Numbered from the stretch's first letter, positions 17,596 to 28,791 are shown. The stretch is DNA of 64,000 nt from Psychrobacter urativorans (GCF_001298525.1 NZ_CP012678.1:1674001-1738000); one strand, 5' to 3'. Program-made: numbers and translations. Notes: generated from the letters alone by a model not told the origin.

Positions 17596-17813
17596 GTTTT
17601 CGCTGTATTATTGTTTTTCACAGAGAGGCACTCATTTGCGCTATTATTTATCCTTGTTACCGCATTACAAAAGCAGTGTTGTCAGTAATGTCATGGCATA
17701 TTAACTGTGCTACTATAGCTTTTATTGAGTATACAACTGTACTATATTGATATGTGATTTACTTAACAGATATCATTATCACACCTTATAAAACGACAAA
17801 AAAGGATACGTCT

Positions 17814-18617
17814 ATGAGTACCGTCTGGGATAGCGTTCAGCTAGCACGTCACGCCAAGCGTCCATTATTTATGGATTATGTCAATCAGATGTTTACCGAA
17901 TTTGATGCGTTGCATGGCGATCGTGCTTATGCCGATGATAAAGCGATTATCGGTGGTTTGGCGCGCTTAGATGGTAAGCCGGTCATGGTCATCGGTCAAC
18001 ACCGTGGACGCAGTACTCGCGAGCGTATTGAGCATAATTTTGGTATGGCAAATCCTGAAGGCTACCGTAAAGTGATTCGCTTGGTAAAAATGGCGGAACG
18101 CTTTAATATTCCAGTGATGACCTTTGTTGATACTCAAGGCGCATATCCTGGTATTGGTGCGGAAGAACGCGGTCAAGCGCAAGCGATTGCAGAAAGCATA
18201 GCGGTCTTTTCTAGCCTAAAAACGCCCATTATCGTGACCATTATCGGTGAAGGCGGTTCGGGTGGCGCGTTGGCAATTGGCGTTGGTGATAAAGTGAATA
18301 TGCTACAGAACAGCATCTATTCAGTGATTTCTCCTGAAGGTTGTGCGTCAATCTTATGGAAAACCGCTGAAAAAGCCAAAGATGCTAGTGAAGCATTGAA
18401 GTTAAATGCTGATAACTTATACCAATTAGGCCTGATTGATGCGGTAATTGCAGAAGGTGAGGGCGCACATATTCATCCGCAACCCGTCATGAATTCGCTT
18501 AAAGCGTTGCTCATGGAACAGCTTGATGAGCTACAGGATATGGATGCGGATACTCGTTGTGAGCAGCGCTATCAGAAATTTAAGTCTTTTAACTCAGACG
18601 TGATGCTTCCTGGTTAA
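17814..18617 (+). CDS. accA: Acetyl-CoA carboxylase carboxyltransferase subunit alpha (267 aa)
   Basis: AccA forms the carboxyltransferase with AccD and transfers carboxyl from biotin to acetyl-CoA, the first step of fatty-acid synthesis. The motifs [36 protein letters not shown] and [19 protein letters not shown] are conserved. The protein lacks the N-terminal 45-50 residues of E. coli AccA (319), as do Acinetobacter-type proteins. The frame opens at 17754, but the ATG at 17814 has AAAGGA eight bases upstream and gives [14 protein letters not shown] terminator follows. Confidence 0.96.
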   Translation: MSTVWDSVQLARHAKRPLFMDYVNQMFTEFDALHGDRAYADDKAIIGGLARLDGKPVMVIGQHRGRSTRERIEHNFGMANPEGYRKVIRLVKMAERFNIPVMTFVDTQGAYPGIGAEERGQAQAIAESIAVFSSLKTPIIVTIIGEGGSGGALAIGVGDKVNMLQNSIYSVISPEGCASILWKTAEKAKDASEALKLNADNLYQLGLIDAVIAEGEGAHIHPQPVMNSLKALLMEQLDELQDMDADTRCEQRYQKFKSFNSDVMLPG

Positions 18618-18698
18618 TGATTTACTCATTGAATCATAGCGGTTTGACGTTCAGTTCTTGATGTTTAATTTTTGACATTACGGGCTAAACAGTAATTG

Positions 18699-18726
18699 AC
18701 GTGCTACTTTGTGGCACGTTTTTTTA
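18699..18726 (+). terminator. Rho-independent terminator of accA
   Basis: ACGTGC pairs with GCACGT in a hairpin with a partly paired interior, followed by seven T residues. tilS starts only 16 bases later. Confidence 0.8.
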
Positions 18727-18742
18727 TGGATAAGATTTGATT

Positions 18743-20407
18743 ATGAGCAGTAGCAATAATGATGACAATAACAATGCTAAAAATAGCAGCGCCATTCGCC
18801 AATATCCTATTCAGTCTATCGCTGCTGATTCATTGATAGATCAGTCGCTTGCGGAGGCTTTACTAGCCAGTGTGGCGCACTATCGTGACCAGCTTCACGG
18901 TCGCCGAATTTGGTTGGCTTGTAGTGGCGGGCGCGATTCATTGGCGTTAGCGGCGTTATGTTTACAGTTATATCGACGAGGTGATTTACCATTTTTACCG
19001 CAATTACTGCACGTTAATCATGGTTTACAAGCAGATAGTGACCATTGGGCACAGCATGTGGCGCAATGGGCGCAGGCGCAGCAGATGCCGTGTCATATTT
19101 TGCGCGCAACCGTGAATGGACATGATGAGCAAGCAGCACGGCAAGCGCGTTATCAGGTGATGTTTGCTCATATTAATCAAGACGATGTTTTATTACTCGC
19201 CCATCATGCCGATGACCAAGCCGAAACTGTGCTCATGCGGTTGATGCAAGGCGCTGGAGTTAATGGCTTATCGGGCATGCAGCCGTGGCGGGAACAGTCG
19301 CAGGGCGCGCGTTGCCATGTCTTATGGCGACCATGGCTAACGGTGCGTAGAACGGCTATTACCACTTATGCTGAACAATTAAAGCTGCCTTATATTAATG
19401 ACCCGACTAATGATGACGGTGATAATGTGCGTAGTGGTTTGCGCCGTGACATCATGCCATTGTTAGCCACTTATAATGCCAATGTCGTGCATAATATTGC
19501 CCGTAGTGCGCAGTTACTTGCCGATGCGCACGCAACTGTCAGCACACAAGCTGCGCAAGATAGTCAATACACCGCCATCAGTCCATTATGCCAACCCCCG
19601 TTTCAGCGCGTACTTGATATTGATAAGCTGCAATCAATGCCTCTGCACCGACAACGGCAACTGCTACATTATTGGTTGGCACAAGATGAGTCATTACCGC
19701 CAGCAAAGCAACTCATTGATGATGTGCTTGCGCTTACTCAGCGTACTGATGCCAACCATCAAACGACGCTAGACTGGTATGCTAGCAAGCAGATATATAC
19801 CATTCGTCGCTATCGACAGCATCTATACCGACTCAGTCACTCATTTTTACAGTGGTTAACACTACCTATTAATGAGCAAACGTTAACTTTATCCTCACAC
19901 TGTTTATTTGATAATGCTTCTAAAAAGAAAACAGAGACAATTACCCTGCGGTCAAACGATAGCTTCTGTTGGCAATTACAATTTACGCCAGATACTATCA
20001 AGCGTTTATTAACCTACTTATTAGAGCATCAATCACTGCCCCCAAACTTGTCCGTAGATATCATTAACATATTCGAGAATGAAGCCGATTTTTTGCTAAA
20101 AATTGCGCCATTAGGTCGGCAACAACGGCTACAAACCGCCTTTGCCACTCGTCCACAAGCAGGTAAAAAACTCACTCAAACCTTAGCTATGCCAGTCTGG
20201 CTGCGTGATAGTTTGGTGGTTATCAGCGTTGTATCCACCCATACAAATGAGGAATTACCCTTATTATTAGTCTCACCATTTGACAGCTGGATGCTAGGGT
20301 TTGATAAGTCTGCGGCAGGTATAACCAGCACTATATTAGACAGCGATTTTAGTTTTAGGACGACGGTGCGTACTATATCGCAATGTCATCAAGATGACTC
20401 AAATTAA
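18743..20407 (+). CDS. tilS: tRNA(Ile)-lysidine synthase (554 aa)
   Basis: TilS attaches lysine to C34 of the CAU-anticodon tRNA-Ile so that it reads AUA codons. The N-terminal PP-loop ATPase motif LACSGGRDSLALAAL is clear, followed by LLAHHADDQAETVLMRLMQG and PWLTVRRTAI, all typical. The C-terminal part is long and less conserved, with the TilS C-terminal domain from about residue 460 (RQQRLQTAFATRP). It is larger than E. coli TilS (432), mainly from low-complexity insertions. The ATG at 18743 is chosen over a TTG two codons upstream. Confidence 0.93.
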   Translation: MSSSNNDDNNNAKNSSAIRQYPIQSIAADSLIDQSLAEALLASVAHYRDQLHGRRIWLACSGGRDSLALAALCLQLYRRGDLPFLPQLLHVNHGLQADSDHWAQHVAQWAQAQQMPCHILRATVNGHDEQAARQARYQVMFAHINQDDVLLLAHHADDQAETVLMRLMQGAGVNGLSGMQPWREQSQGARCHVLWRPWLTVRRTAITTYAEQLKLPYINDPTNDDGDNVRSGLRRDIMPLLATYNANVVHNIARSAQLLADAHATVSTQAAQDSQYTAISPLCQPPFQRVLDIDKLQSMPLHRQRQLLHYWLAQDESLPPAKQLIDDVLALTQRTDANHQTTLDWYASKQIYTIRRYRQHLYRLSHSFLQWLTLPINEQTLTLSSHCLFDNASKKKTETITLRSNDSFCWQLQFTPDTIKRLLTYLLEHQSLPPNLSVDIINIFENEADFLLKIAPLGRQQRLQTAFATRPQAGKKLTQTLAMPVWLRDSLVVISVVSTHTNEELPLLLVSPFDSWMLGFDKSAAGITSTILDSDFSFRTTVRTISQCHQDDSN

Positions 20408-20719
20408 GCTTAAGTTACTGTTATATGAATTACTCTAATATGAAAAGTGAGCATCATTTTTATCGCATTTTTTTTATTGGTTATGCCTGTTTTTCGCATT
20501 GGTTTTTTAATATTTATACAACCGTTATCCTATTGATTTAAATGATTCTAAATTTGTGAATGGACTGCCTGTTATAGGTTGATGAGTCACTTTCACCGTC
20601 ATTAATTTAGCAAAAGATAAAAGTGGCAGTATGTTAAACTAAGTGACATTTTAAATGCCGTTATATCACTTGTCAGCCCTTTGGGTTTTTTAGTAGAGGA
20701 CGGTCATTAGGAGCGTGGT
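20408..20719. other. Gap between tilS and proC
   Basis: An AT-rich spacer with no recognisable gene. A weak CCC/GGG hairpin followed by six T residues lies near 20670-20690, close to the proC start; its role is unclear. Confidence 0.4.
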
Positions 20720-21562
20720 ATGTCAGTATTGAACAGCGACTTGGATAATAAAAAAATAAGCTTTATCGGTGGTGGTAACATGGCGCAAGCCTTGATTAGC
20801 GGGCTAATTGCCTGCGGTGTCAAGCCTGAGCTGATTACCGTATCAGCGCCGAGTGCTAATACCCGTGATATTTTCACTACGCAGCAGATAAATGTCGTTG
20901 ATGCAAAAGTTGACTCTAAAGCAGCAGTGACAGATGCCGATGTGGTCATTCTCGCAGTCAAACCGCAAATGATGAAAGCGGTCGTCAGTGAGTTTGCTGA
21001 TGCTTTAGATAAGCAGTTGGTGATTTCGGTGGCGGCAGGTTTATCAACAGATTTATTATCCGAGATGTTGGGTGGCTATCAAACTATCGTACGTGCCATG
21101 CCGAATACCCCTGCCACCATACAAATGGGAGCAACCGGTCTCTATGGCACTGACGCCACCACTGACGCCCAAAAACAGCTGGCAACCGCTGTGATGGCAG
21201 CGTCAGGTCTCACCATGTGGGTAAACGATGAAGCGCAAATGCATGCCGTGACCGCAGTTGCAGGTTCTGCGCCTGCTTATGTATTTTACTTTATTGAATC
21301 GATGATTGATGGTGCGGTTGCATTGGGACTGGATAAAGAACAAGCGTCAGCGCTCGCCATGCAAACAGTCTTAGGTGCAGCAACCATGGCGCGTGATAGT
21401 CAAGATACTCCAGCTGAGCTACGCCGCAAAGTCACGTCTCCTAATGGCACGACCCAAGCGGCGATAGAATCCATGCAGAGTAATGAGGTAGGTCGTCAAA
21501 TCGCAGAAGCCATGCAAGCATGTTATAACCGTAGCCAAGCACTTAGCGAAGAGATGAAATAA
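20720..21562 (+). CDS. proC: Pyrroline-5-carboxylate reductase (280 aa)
   Basis: The last step of proline synthesis, reduction of pyrroline-5-carboxylate with NAD(P)H. The dinucleotide-binding FIGGGNMAQALISGL is at the N-terminus and VRAMPNTPATIQMGATGLYG follows. The C-terminal dimer domain contains AVAGSAPAYVFYFIESMIDGAVALGL and LRRKVTSPNGTT, the family signature. The start has AGGAG nine bases upstream. It precedes yggT, a common gammaproteobacterial arrangement. Confidence 0.96.
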   Translation: MSVLNSDLDNKKISFIGGGNMAQALISGLIACGVKPELITVSAPSANTRDIFTTQQINVVDAKVDSKAAVTDADVVILAVKPQMMKAVVSEFADALDKQLVISVAAGLSTDLLSEMLGGYQTIVRAMPNTPATIQMGATGLYGTDATTDAQKQLATAVMAASGLTMWVNDEAQMHAVTAVAGSAPAYVFYFIESMIDGAVALGLDKEQASALAMQTVLGAATMARDSQDTPAELRRKVTSPNGTTQAAIESMQSNEVGRQIAEAMQACYNRSQALSEEMK

Positions 21563-21752
21563 GCTCATAAGAAAAATAGTATGACAATAAAAGTGGCAGT
21601 CTTTATAAAACTAATCACTATAAAAGTAATCATTATAAAAACAGCCATTATAAAAAATGAATACTGGCAGCAATGCTAGTCACGAGTATCTAGCCGCCGT
21701 TAATCTGGCTTTTATTCTTATTTATTAACACAGGCACATTGAGTAGCGCTTC

Positions 21753-22322
21753 ATGAACAATACGTTATTACAAATTTTCGATTTGGTCACCACCTTTGCC
21801 ATGCTATTGGTGTTTATCCGTTTTATGCTCCAGTTTGCGGGGATGGATGCCCGTGACCCCTTGGTCGCTCCAGCTTATAAAGCCACGCATATTGTCGATG
21901 TCTTTGGGCGTATTTTTCCTACGGTCGCCCACGGTCGCATCAGCCTTGCCGCTATTGTCTTAATGTTCCTGATTCGGCTGATTGATATTGCGGGTAAAGC
22001 CGCATTAACGCATCAAGGTATTGCGCCTGTGCCGCTGTTTTTTACCGGTTCCATAAGTTTGGTGCTCGACTTTTTACGCATGTGTCGATATTTAGTGATT
22101 GGCTCAATCATCGTCAGTTGGATTGTGGTCTTTACCCAGTCTCAGCATCCGATTATTGGCATCATTATGAATCTAGCTGAGCCAATTTTAGCGCCATTTC
22201 GCCGTATCACGCCGAACTTAGGCATGCTAGATTTGTCACCGATGATTGCCTTTTTTGCCTTTTACTTATTAGAGATTTTCATTGGTGGTATTGCCTCAAA
22301 CTTTATGCCCATGCTCGGTTAA
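21753..22322 (+). CDS. yggT: YggT family integral membrane protein (189 aa)
   Basis: A small inner-membrane protein with two YggT repeats of two membrane segments each: one at the N-terminus (ILQ-type FDLVTTFAMLLVFIRFMLQF) and one in the second half (MCRYLVIGSIIVSWIVVF, then SPMIAFFAFYLLEIFIGGI). LAEPILAPFRRITPNLGMLDLSP is the family motif. Its role is poorly defined; homologues are linked to osmotic or ion homeostasis and to cell-division gene clusters. The gap from proC is 190 bases. A bidirectional terminator follows. Confidence 0.9.
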   Translation: MNNTLLQIFDLVTTFAMLLVFIRFMLQFAGMDARDPLVAPAYKATHIVDVFGRIFPTVAHGRISLAAIVLMFLIRLIDIAGKAALTHQGIAPVPLFFTGSISLVLDFLRMCRYLVIGSIIVSWIVVFTQSQHPIIGIIMNLAEPILAPFRRITPNLGMLDLSPMIAFFAFYLLEIFIGGIASNFMPMLG

Positions 22323-22394
22323 TCTAAAAGCAGTTAATTTAAATGCCGATAATTTAAGTACGGTTAATTTAAATGAGATCAAAAAATCTCAAAT

Positions 22395-22434
22395 AAAAAG
22401 ACGCGTTATCATTGAGTGATAGCGCGTTTTTTTT
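22395..22434. terminator. Bidirectional terminator between yggT and thiD
   Basis: AAAAAGACGCGTTATCA and TGATAGCGCGTTTTTTT form a long stem with A and T tracts on both sides, between convergent genes. Confidence 0.9.
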
Positions 22435-22491
22435 ATACGTAATATTCACGGTTATGCATTTTTTATCATTCAAAATGTCATAATACTCAGG

Positions 22492-23691
<1,200 letters not shown>

Positions 23692-23781
23692 GGTGAAGTG
23701 GGTGAGTGGCTGAAACCAGTTCCCTGCTAAGGAACCATACGTGTAAGCGTATCGAGGGTTCGAATCCCTCCTTCACCGCCA
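23692..23781 (+). tRNA. tRNA-Ser (anticodon GCU)
   Basis: A 90-base class II tRNA. The acceptor arms GGTGAAG and CTTCACC pair, the discriminator is G and CCA is encoded. The anticodon loop CTGCTAA gives GCU for AGC/AGU codons. A long variable arm (ACGTGTAAGCGT) and the T-loop GGTTCGAATCC are present. Confidence 0.96.
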
Positions 23782-23879
23782 TTATATTCAGTTTATTTTT
23801 AGATTTAAAATACAGTATAAGCCTGTCAATATTAAATAAACGTTAAAACAGAAAAATTTAGTTCTAATAAAAAAATATG

Positions 23880-23907
23880 TTGACAACCACTGAATTATCT
23901 ATATAAT
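23880..23907 (+). promoter_or_regulatory. Consensus promoter of tRNA-Arg
   Basis: Perfect TTGACA and TATAAT hexamers are separated by 16 bases, about 58 bases before the tRNA. This is one of the best sigma-70 promoters in the window. Confidence 0.88.
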
Positions 23908-23964
23908 AAGCAACCTAATTTACTACAAAGTTAAATACCGCGTAGTAGATGATGTGCAAAGTAC

Positions 23965-24041
23965 GCGCTTGTAGCTCAGTTGGATAGAGCACTTGGCTAC
24001 GAACTAAGGGGTCGGGAGTTCGAATCTCTCCAAGCGCACCA
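23965..24041 (+). tRNA. tRNA-Arg (anticodon ACG)
   Basis: A 77-base tRNA with acceptor GCGCTTG/CAAGCGC, discriminator A and encoded CCA. The anticodon loop GCTACGAAC gives ACG, whose first base is expected to be edited to inosine by TadA to read CGN codons. Confidence 0.96.
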
Positions 24042-24091
24042 TTTGCATCATCACTCTCTATTATAGAGAAATAAGTTAGTACTAAATTAAT

Positions 24092-24123
24092 CGCCTGTCT
24101 TATGACAATTTGGCGGTTTTTTT
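24092..24123 (+). terminator. Terminator of tRNA-Arg
   Basis: CGCC pairs with GGCG, with an inner GTC/GAC pair, followed by a run of seven T residues; it lies 51 bases past the tRNA. Confidence 0.75.
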
Positions 24124-24252
24124 ATGCCTATTACTTTCTACTTTCTTACTTTATCTTTAATTGTCCAAGTCCGCTATTAGGATAATATCCGATAAGCCCT
24201 CAAATTACGGTACAATAGCCACATTATTCACTGCTTGCTATGAGCTCGTGCC

Positions 24253-24906
24253 ATGTCTAAAAGTACCCCAAAAACGTCTATTAAGTCTAAACCTCAAAGA
24301 AGAGTGCCACAAAGACGCACTCCAGATATCGAAGAACCAGTCATTGCACACCCAATGGAGCGGGTTATTGCCATTGTCTATGATGGGATGCTGATATTGG
24401 CATTGCTATTCTTGGTAGGCACGGTGCTGACTGTTATTGGCACTTTGCTGACCATGCAAACCGGTACAGACTCGGCACAGGCGCAGTCATTGCCCACATG
24501 GTATCAGAACTTCATTATGACGCCCTCATTTGTACTGACGCTGGTGGGCTTCTATGGCATGTTTTGGCGTCGTGGTGGTCAGACGCTGGGTATGCAAACG
24601 TGGCGGCTGAAAACAGTCAATAATGCGGGTCATTTGCTCACTTGGGGGCAATCATTTAGACGTATTCTAGCAGCCTGTTTGATGCCTTTATTGTGCGGTG
24701 TTATTGGGAGTTTGATTGGTGGTTCACGTGCTGTATTATTGACCAGTGTATTTTTTGGGTTTATCTTTAACTATATCTTCTGTCTGTTTAACAGTCGCGG
24801 GTTGGCGGTACAAGATATGCTATCCAATACCATTACTTTAAAAATGCCCAAAGTAGAGCAAGAAGGCTTATGGCGTGGCTTTAGAAACCGGAAAAAAAAT
24901 AAATAG
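24253..24906 (+). CDS. RDD family membrane protein (217 aa)
   Basis: The N-terminal 35 residues are basic and proline-rich. The RDD domain has three membrane segments at about residues 45-70, 90-110 and 135-175. The usual Arg-Asp-Asp triad region reads as MERVIAIVYDGMLI, and GQTLGMQTWRLKTV is the characteristic loop. The function of these inner-membrane proteins is unknown; some are linked to sodium/proton exchange. A bidirectional terminator follows. Confidence 0.87.
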   Translation: MSKSTPKTSIKSKPQRRVPQRRTPDIEEPVIAHPMERVIAIVYDGMLILALLFLVGTVLTVIGTLLTMQTGTDSAQAQSLPTWYQNFIMTPSFVLTLVGFYGMFWRRGGQTLGMQTWRLKTVNNAGHLLTWGQSFRRILAACLMPLLCGVIGSLIGGSRAVLLTSVFFGFIFNYIFCLFNSRGLAVQDMLSNTITLKMPKVEQEGLWRGFRNRKKNK

Positions 24907-24960
24907 CCTTAAGATAAATAGCTTAAAGGTAAAATAGCTTGGAATTGAAATATAATAATA

Positions 24961-24995
24961 AAAAAGGCTGAGTCTTCATTGAGACTCAGCCTTTT
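24961..24995. terminator. Bidirectional terminator between the RDD gene and panD
   Basis: AAAAAGGCTGAGTCT and AGACTCAGCCTTTTT form a perfect 15-bp stem around five bases, serving both convergent genes. Confidence 0.93.
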
Positions 24996-25032
24996 TGTTG
25001 CTTAACCATTTTATCAGGCTATCTGAATAATA

Positions 25033-25413
25033 CTAAGCGACTTGTACCGGAATGATATTGGCGGTGTCTTTAACGGTATTGTCTTCGTTGCAATACACCA
25101 GTTTTGGCAGATAGGTATCGGCTTCGGCTTCATCAAAATGGGCATAGGCGCAGATGATAACGATATCACCAATATCTGCCATGTGTGCAGCAGCACCATT
25201 GAGAGAGATAATACCTGAGCCTGATTCAGCGCGTATGGCGTAGGTACGAAAGCGTTTGCCGTTAGTGACATTGTAGATGTCAATCGACTCGTTTTCGCGC
25301 ATACCAGCAAGGTCTAGTAAATCGCTATCAATACCGCAAGAGCCTTCATAATGGAGTTCGGCATGCGTGACGCGGGCACGGTGCAATTTGCATTTCAGCA
25401 TATTAAGTAGCAT
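25033..25413 (-). CDS. panD: Aspartate 1-decarboxylase (126 aa)
   Basis: PanD makes beta-alanine from aspartate for pantothenate and CoA. It is made as an inactive proenzyme that cleaves itself between Gly24 and Ser25 to create the pyruvoyl cofactor; the site EGSCGID is present. [16 protein letters not shown] and [19 protein letters not shown] match the family. TAAGGAAG precedes the start. Other pantothenate genes are not adjacent. Confidence 0.96.
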   Translation of the reverse strand: MLLNMLKCKLHRARVTHAELHYEGSCGIDSDLLDLAGMRENESIDIYNVTNGKRFRTYAIRAESGSGIISLNGAAAHMADIGDIVIICAYAHFDEAEADTYLPKLVYCNEDNTVKDTANIIPVQVA

Positions 25414-25618
25414 AAAGTGCTTCCTTAGCGTAACAAAAGTAATCAGTTAATGGGGACGAATAGAACGAAATAAAAGGTCGGGGAAAGTCTTGATAACTTC
25501 ACTTCAACTATTGGTTCTACTCTAAAATATAAAGTCGTGCTGCTGTTAGCACTGATGCTAAAGCAGACGTTACTTTAAAAATAAGTGCTTCTATCAAATT
25601 AAAAAATATCTGACCCTA

Positions 25619-26200
25619 TCAGTCGGGTAGCTTAAAGCCATTAATCTTTTCGCGGGCACGCTCAACATCACCGTCTAATAATAACGGTAGCGCCTCAAAA
25701 GCGACAGTAAGCGCACTATCAATATCAATTTGCTCGTTAGCAGAGGCTTTCGACAACACATGACCGCTGACTTTCGACTTATGCCCTGGATGACCAATAC
25801 CGACACGCAAGCGGTGAAAATCGCTACCAATATGCGGCGTGATATCACGCAGACCATTATGTCCACCATGACCACCACCTGTTTTCAGCTTGATGCTCCC
25901 TGCCGGAATATCCAGTTCATCATGCGCAATCAGCAGTTGATTATTCGCAATATTATAAAAATTAACCATCGGCACAACGGATTCACCGGACTTATTCATA
26001 AAGGTCAGCGGTAATAATAAACGTACATCATGACCATGAATTTGCCCACGTCCTGTCACCCCATGGAACTTTTTGTCAGGGCTCAGCGTAATGTTGAACT
26101 GCTGCGCTAAATGCTGTACGAACCAAAATCCTGCATTATGGCGCGTAAACATATACTGCTGACCTGGATTACCAAGACCGACGATAAGTTTTATGGACAT
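25619..26200 (-). CDS. pth: Peptidyl-tRNA hydrolase (193 aa)
   Basis: Pth frees tRNA from prematurely released peptidyl-tRNA and is essential in bacteria. The signature KLIVGLGNPGQQY is followed by FTRHNAGFWFV with the catalytic His21. AHDELDIPAGSIKLKTGGGHGGHNGL is complete. The length matches E. coli Pth (194). It lies downstream of rplY on the same strand, as in pseudomonads (prs-rplY-pth), but a terminator separates them. Confidence 0.97.
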   Translation of the reverse strand: MSIKLIVGLGNPGQQYMFTRHNAGFWFVQHLAQQFNITLSPDKKFHGVTGRGQIHGHDVRLLLPLTFMNKSGESVVPMVNFYNIANNQLLIAHDELDIPAGSIKLKTGGGHGGHNGLRDITPHIGSDFHRLRVGIGHPGHKSKVSGHVLSKASANEQIDIDSALTVAFEALPLLLDGDVERAREKINGFKLPD

Positions 26201-26330
26201 GAGGGTACTCTGCTTGTAATCAATAAGTTGGAAATGGTCATATGAAAGGAGGGGCGATGAGCATGAAGCTCTATAGCATCAAGAATAAAGCGCTCGTTCC
26301 AAACGGCGCTTATTTCCAAATGCCACTTAC

Positions 26331-26362
26331 AAAAACAGCAGGAGACATTTATCCCCTGCTGG
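26331..26362 (-). terminator. Terminator of rplY
   Basis: On the minus strand CAGCAGG and CCTGCTG pair around a partly paired interior and are followed by five T residues. It lies about 75 bases beyond the rplY stop. A second hairpin (AAGCGC/GCGCTT, 26288-26311) follows before pth. Confidence 0.75.
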
Positions 26363-26435
26363 TTTTAATAACAAGCGAACAGACTGCTGCTAATACGCCA
26401 TTTTTGCGTCTAACGAGCAGTATGCGGCAGGCTTA

Positions 26436-27095
26436 TTATTCTGCATCTTTAGTTTGAGCAGTTGCAGGAACTTCGCTAGCATCAACAGTAGCGGTATCAA
26501 CTTCTTCAACCGTAGGTGCCTGCATGTTCACGATAGTACGGTCGTGTGCATCTTCCATATCAAGGTCAAATAAGATCACGCCTTCAGGCAGTTTGATGTC
26601 TGATAACCTGAACAAATCACCGATTTCCATACCAGATACGTCTACTGCTAGATATTCAGGTAGCTGTGATGGTAGGCAAACGATTTCAACATCAGTAACT
26701 ACTGTAGATAAGATACCTGACTTTTTAGTACCAGGTGCATCTTCAGCACCAGTGAAATGTAGAGGAACATTCATGTTGATTTTTTGACCTTTCACAATGC
26801 GCTGGAAGTCAGCATGCATTGGGAAACCTTTAGCAGGATGGCGTTGTAGGGCTTTAATAACCGCTTGCTCTTCTACGCCGTCAACAGTAATGGTCAAAAT
26901 ATGTGAGAAGAAGGCTTCAAATTCAAGCGCTTTTACCAATTCATTGATTTTGATAGAGATTGATGCAGGCTCTTCGTTGCCACCATAAATGATTGCAGGA
27001 ACAAGATTCTGCTTACGTAGGCGGCGGCTCGCACCTTTACCTTGAAGTTCGGCAGAACGGTCAACTGCATTTAATGCAAAATGATTAATGCTCAT
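26436..27095 (-). CDS. rplY: 50S ribosomal protein L25, CTC type (219 aa)
   Basis: L25 binds 5S rRNA. This is the long form (general stress protein CTC type): an N-terminal 5S-binding domain (about residues 1-95, with RRLRKQNLVPAIIYGG) plus a C-terminal domain with FRLSDIKLPEGVILFDLDMEDAHDRTIV. E. coli L25 has only the first domain (94 residues). The longest frame starts at 27215, but the conserved MSINHFALNAVDR begins at the ATG at 27095. The C-terminal tail (VDTATVDASEVPATAQTKD) is low complexity. Confidence 0.95.
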   Translation of the reverse strand: MSINHFALNAVDRSAELQGKGASRRLRKQNLVPAIIYGGNEEPASISIKINELVKALEFEAFFSHILTITVDGVEEQAVIKALQRHPAKGFPMHADFQRIVKGQKINMNVPLHFTGAEDAPGTKKSGILSTVVTDVEIVCLPSQLPEYLAVDVSGMEIGDLFRLSDIKLPEGVILFDLDMEDAHDRTIVNMQAPTVEEVDTATVDASEVPATAQTKDAE

Positions 27096-27504
27096 GGATA
27101 TAATCCTAATAAAAGAGTGATGAAGTGTCTGATCATAAAAAAGTGGATTTGCGACCAATCCACGATTGCGTGATGATAATGCTAAGTTGTGCTCATCCAT
27201 CATACAATGAATCACAACAAATTAAACTATCCGCTACCGCCAATCATCCATCATGATATGAAATATCGTATCGTGGCAGACGTTGTCGAGTAGTGTGATC
27301 AGCACTTATGTTAGTACCGCTTTGTTCACATAGAACAAATAGTCAGCACAGGCGCGCATTATACGTGCTTTCGTAGTAATAATAAAGGCTTACAAATAAC
27401 CCCTAGCGCCAAAAGTCTAATATCAATATCAGATCTTGGTGCTAGGGGTTAGTCAACATACTTTGATAATCAGCTCATTTATTTAAATAAATGACGCAAA
27501 TAGC
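27096..27504. other. Intergenic region between prs and rplY
   Basis: These 409 bases carry a large inverted repeat (27397-27451) just after prs and the promoter/leader of rplY. No gene is seen. Confidence 0.5.
27397..27451 (-). repeat. 16-bp inverted repeat downstream of prs
   Basis: TAACCCCTAGCGCCAA and TTGGTGCTAGGGGTTA pair over 16 bases with one G-T pair and a 23-base loop, 54 bases beyond the prs stop. The downstream T-run on the minus strand is weak (ATTTGT), so it may be an inefficient terminator or attenuator between prs and rplY. Confidence 0.6.
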
Positions 27505-28449
27505 TTATTCAAACATCGCGCTGATAGATTCTTCGTTATTAATACGGCGTAGGCTCTCAGCTAGCATCGGTGCGATAGATACTTGACGGATTTTGCTACA
27601 AGCTTTTGCGGCAGCAGATAACGGAATCGTATCGGTAACCACGATTTCATCGAGTGATGATTCACTGATGTTTTTTAGCGCATCACCAGATAATACAGCA
27701 TGAGTGATGTAGGCAAGCACGCGACGTGCACCATTATCTTTCAGGGCTTGAGCGGCTTTACATAACGTACCAGCCGTATCAACCATATCATCAACGATGA
27801 CGCAATCGCGGTCACGAACATCACCAATGATATTCATCACTTGTGATTCATTCGCACGGGCGCGACGTTTATCAATAATGGCTAGGTCAGTATCACCCAA
27901 TAGTTTTGCCATAGCACGGGCACGAACCACACCACCAACGTCAGGTGATACCACCATGATATTGTCATAGTCTTGTTTTTGTAGGTCATTCAATAGAACA
28001 GGCGTGCCGTAGATATTATCAACAGGTATGTCAAAGAAACCTTGAATCTGGTCTGAGTGCAAATCAACGGTCATCACGCGGTCAATGCTCACAATATTGA
28101 GCATATCAGCCACGACTTTGGCAGAAATAGGCACACGAGCAGAACGGGGACGACGGTCTTGACGTGCATAACCAAAATATGGCATTACGGCAGTAATACG
28201 ACCGGCACTTGAACGACGCAACGCATCAGCCATCATCATGATTTCCATCAAGTTATCATTAGATGGCGCACAAGTAGGCTGCATGATAAAGACATCTTTA
28301 CCACGGACATGCTCTTTGATTTCCACAGCAATTTCGCCGTCAGAAAAACGAGTAATGTCAGCTTTACCAAGAGGAATATGGAGGTGGTCGGCTACGGTTT
28401 TCGCTAATTCAGGGTGGGCAGTACCGGTAAAAATCGCCAAATAAGGCAT
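27505..28449 (-). CDS. prs: Ribose-phosphate pyrophosphokinase (314 aa)
   Basis: Prs makes PRPP from ribose 5-phosphate and ATP, feeding purine, pyrimidine, histidine and tryptophan synthesis. [21 protein letters not shown], the catalytic flexible loop [12 protein letters not shown] and the PRPP-binding [18 protein letters not shown] are intact. The length matches E. coli (315). It is preceded by tRNA-Gln on the same strand and followed by rplY, as in pseudomonads. Confidence 0.97.
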   Translation of the reverse strand: MPYLAIFTGTAHPELAKTVADHLHIPLGKADITRFSDGEIAVEIKEHVRGKDVFIMQPTCAPSNDNLMEIMMMADALRRSSAGRITAVMPYFGYARQDRRPRSARVPISAKVVADMLNIVSIDRVMTVDLHSDQIQGFFDIPVDNIYGTPVLLNDLQKQDYDNIMVVSPDVGGVVRARAMAKLLGDTDLAIIDKRRARANESQVMNIIGDVRDRDCVIVDDMVDTAGTLCKAAQALKDNGARRVLAYITHAVLSGDALKNISESSLDEIVVTDTIPLSAAAKACSKIRQVSIAPMLAESLRRINNEESISAMFE

Positions 28450-28542
28450 GACTGAAGTCCTATTGATTAACTCAAGCAGAGACCGCTAAGCAGTGTCAAA
28501 CTGCCCAAATTAAGAAAATTGTGATGGATGATTCGTAGAAAA

Positions 28543-28618
28543 TGGCAGGGGTAGCTGGACTCGAACCAACGGATGTCAGGATCAAAACCTGATGCCTTAC
28601 CAACTTGGCTATACCCCT
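28543..28618 (-). tRNA. tRNA-Gln (anticodon UUG), copy 1
   Basis: A 76-base tRNA read on the minus strand: acceptor AGGGGTA/TACCCCT, discriminator G and encoded CCA. The anticodon loop GTTTTGATC gives UUG. The sequence is identical to copy 2 at 28838. It lies 93 bases upstream of prs. Confidence 0.96.
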
Positions 28619-28749
28619 GTAACGTCTAGGCTGTGCAAACGCTGCGGTCTAATGGTTTAATATTAGAATAACGCTGCTGCCGTTTTAACTTATTTAATAA
28701 ACAGATAAGCTGTCTAATAAACAAGGTTTCCTAACGGTGTTCGTTGCGA

Positions 28750-28779
28750 ACTATACCGAAATTGGAAGGGTGTTGTCAA
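28750..28779 (-). promoter_or_regulatory. Promoter of tRNA-Gln copy 1 and possibly prs
   Basis: On the minus strand TTGACA (28774-28779) and TATAGT (28750-28755) are 18 bases apart. No terminator is seen between this tRNA and prs. Confidence 0.7.
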
Positions 28780-28791
28780 TTACTATGACAC

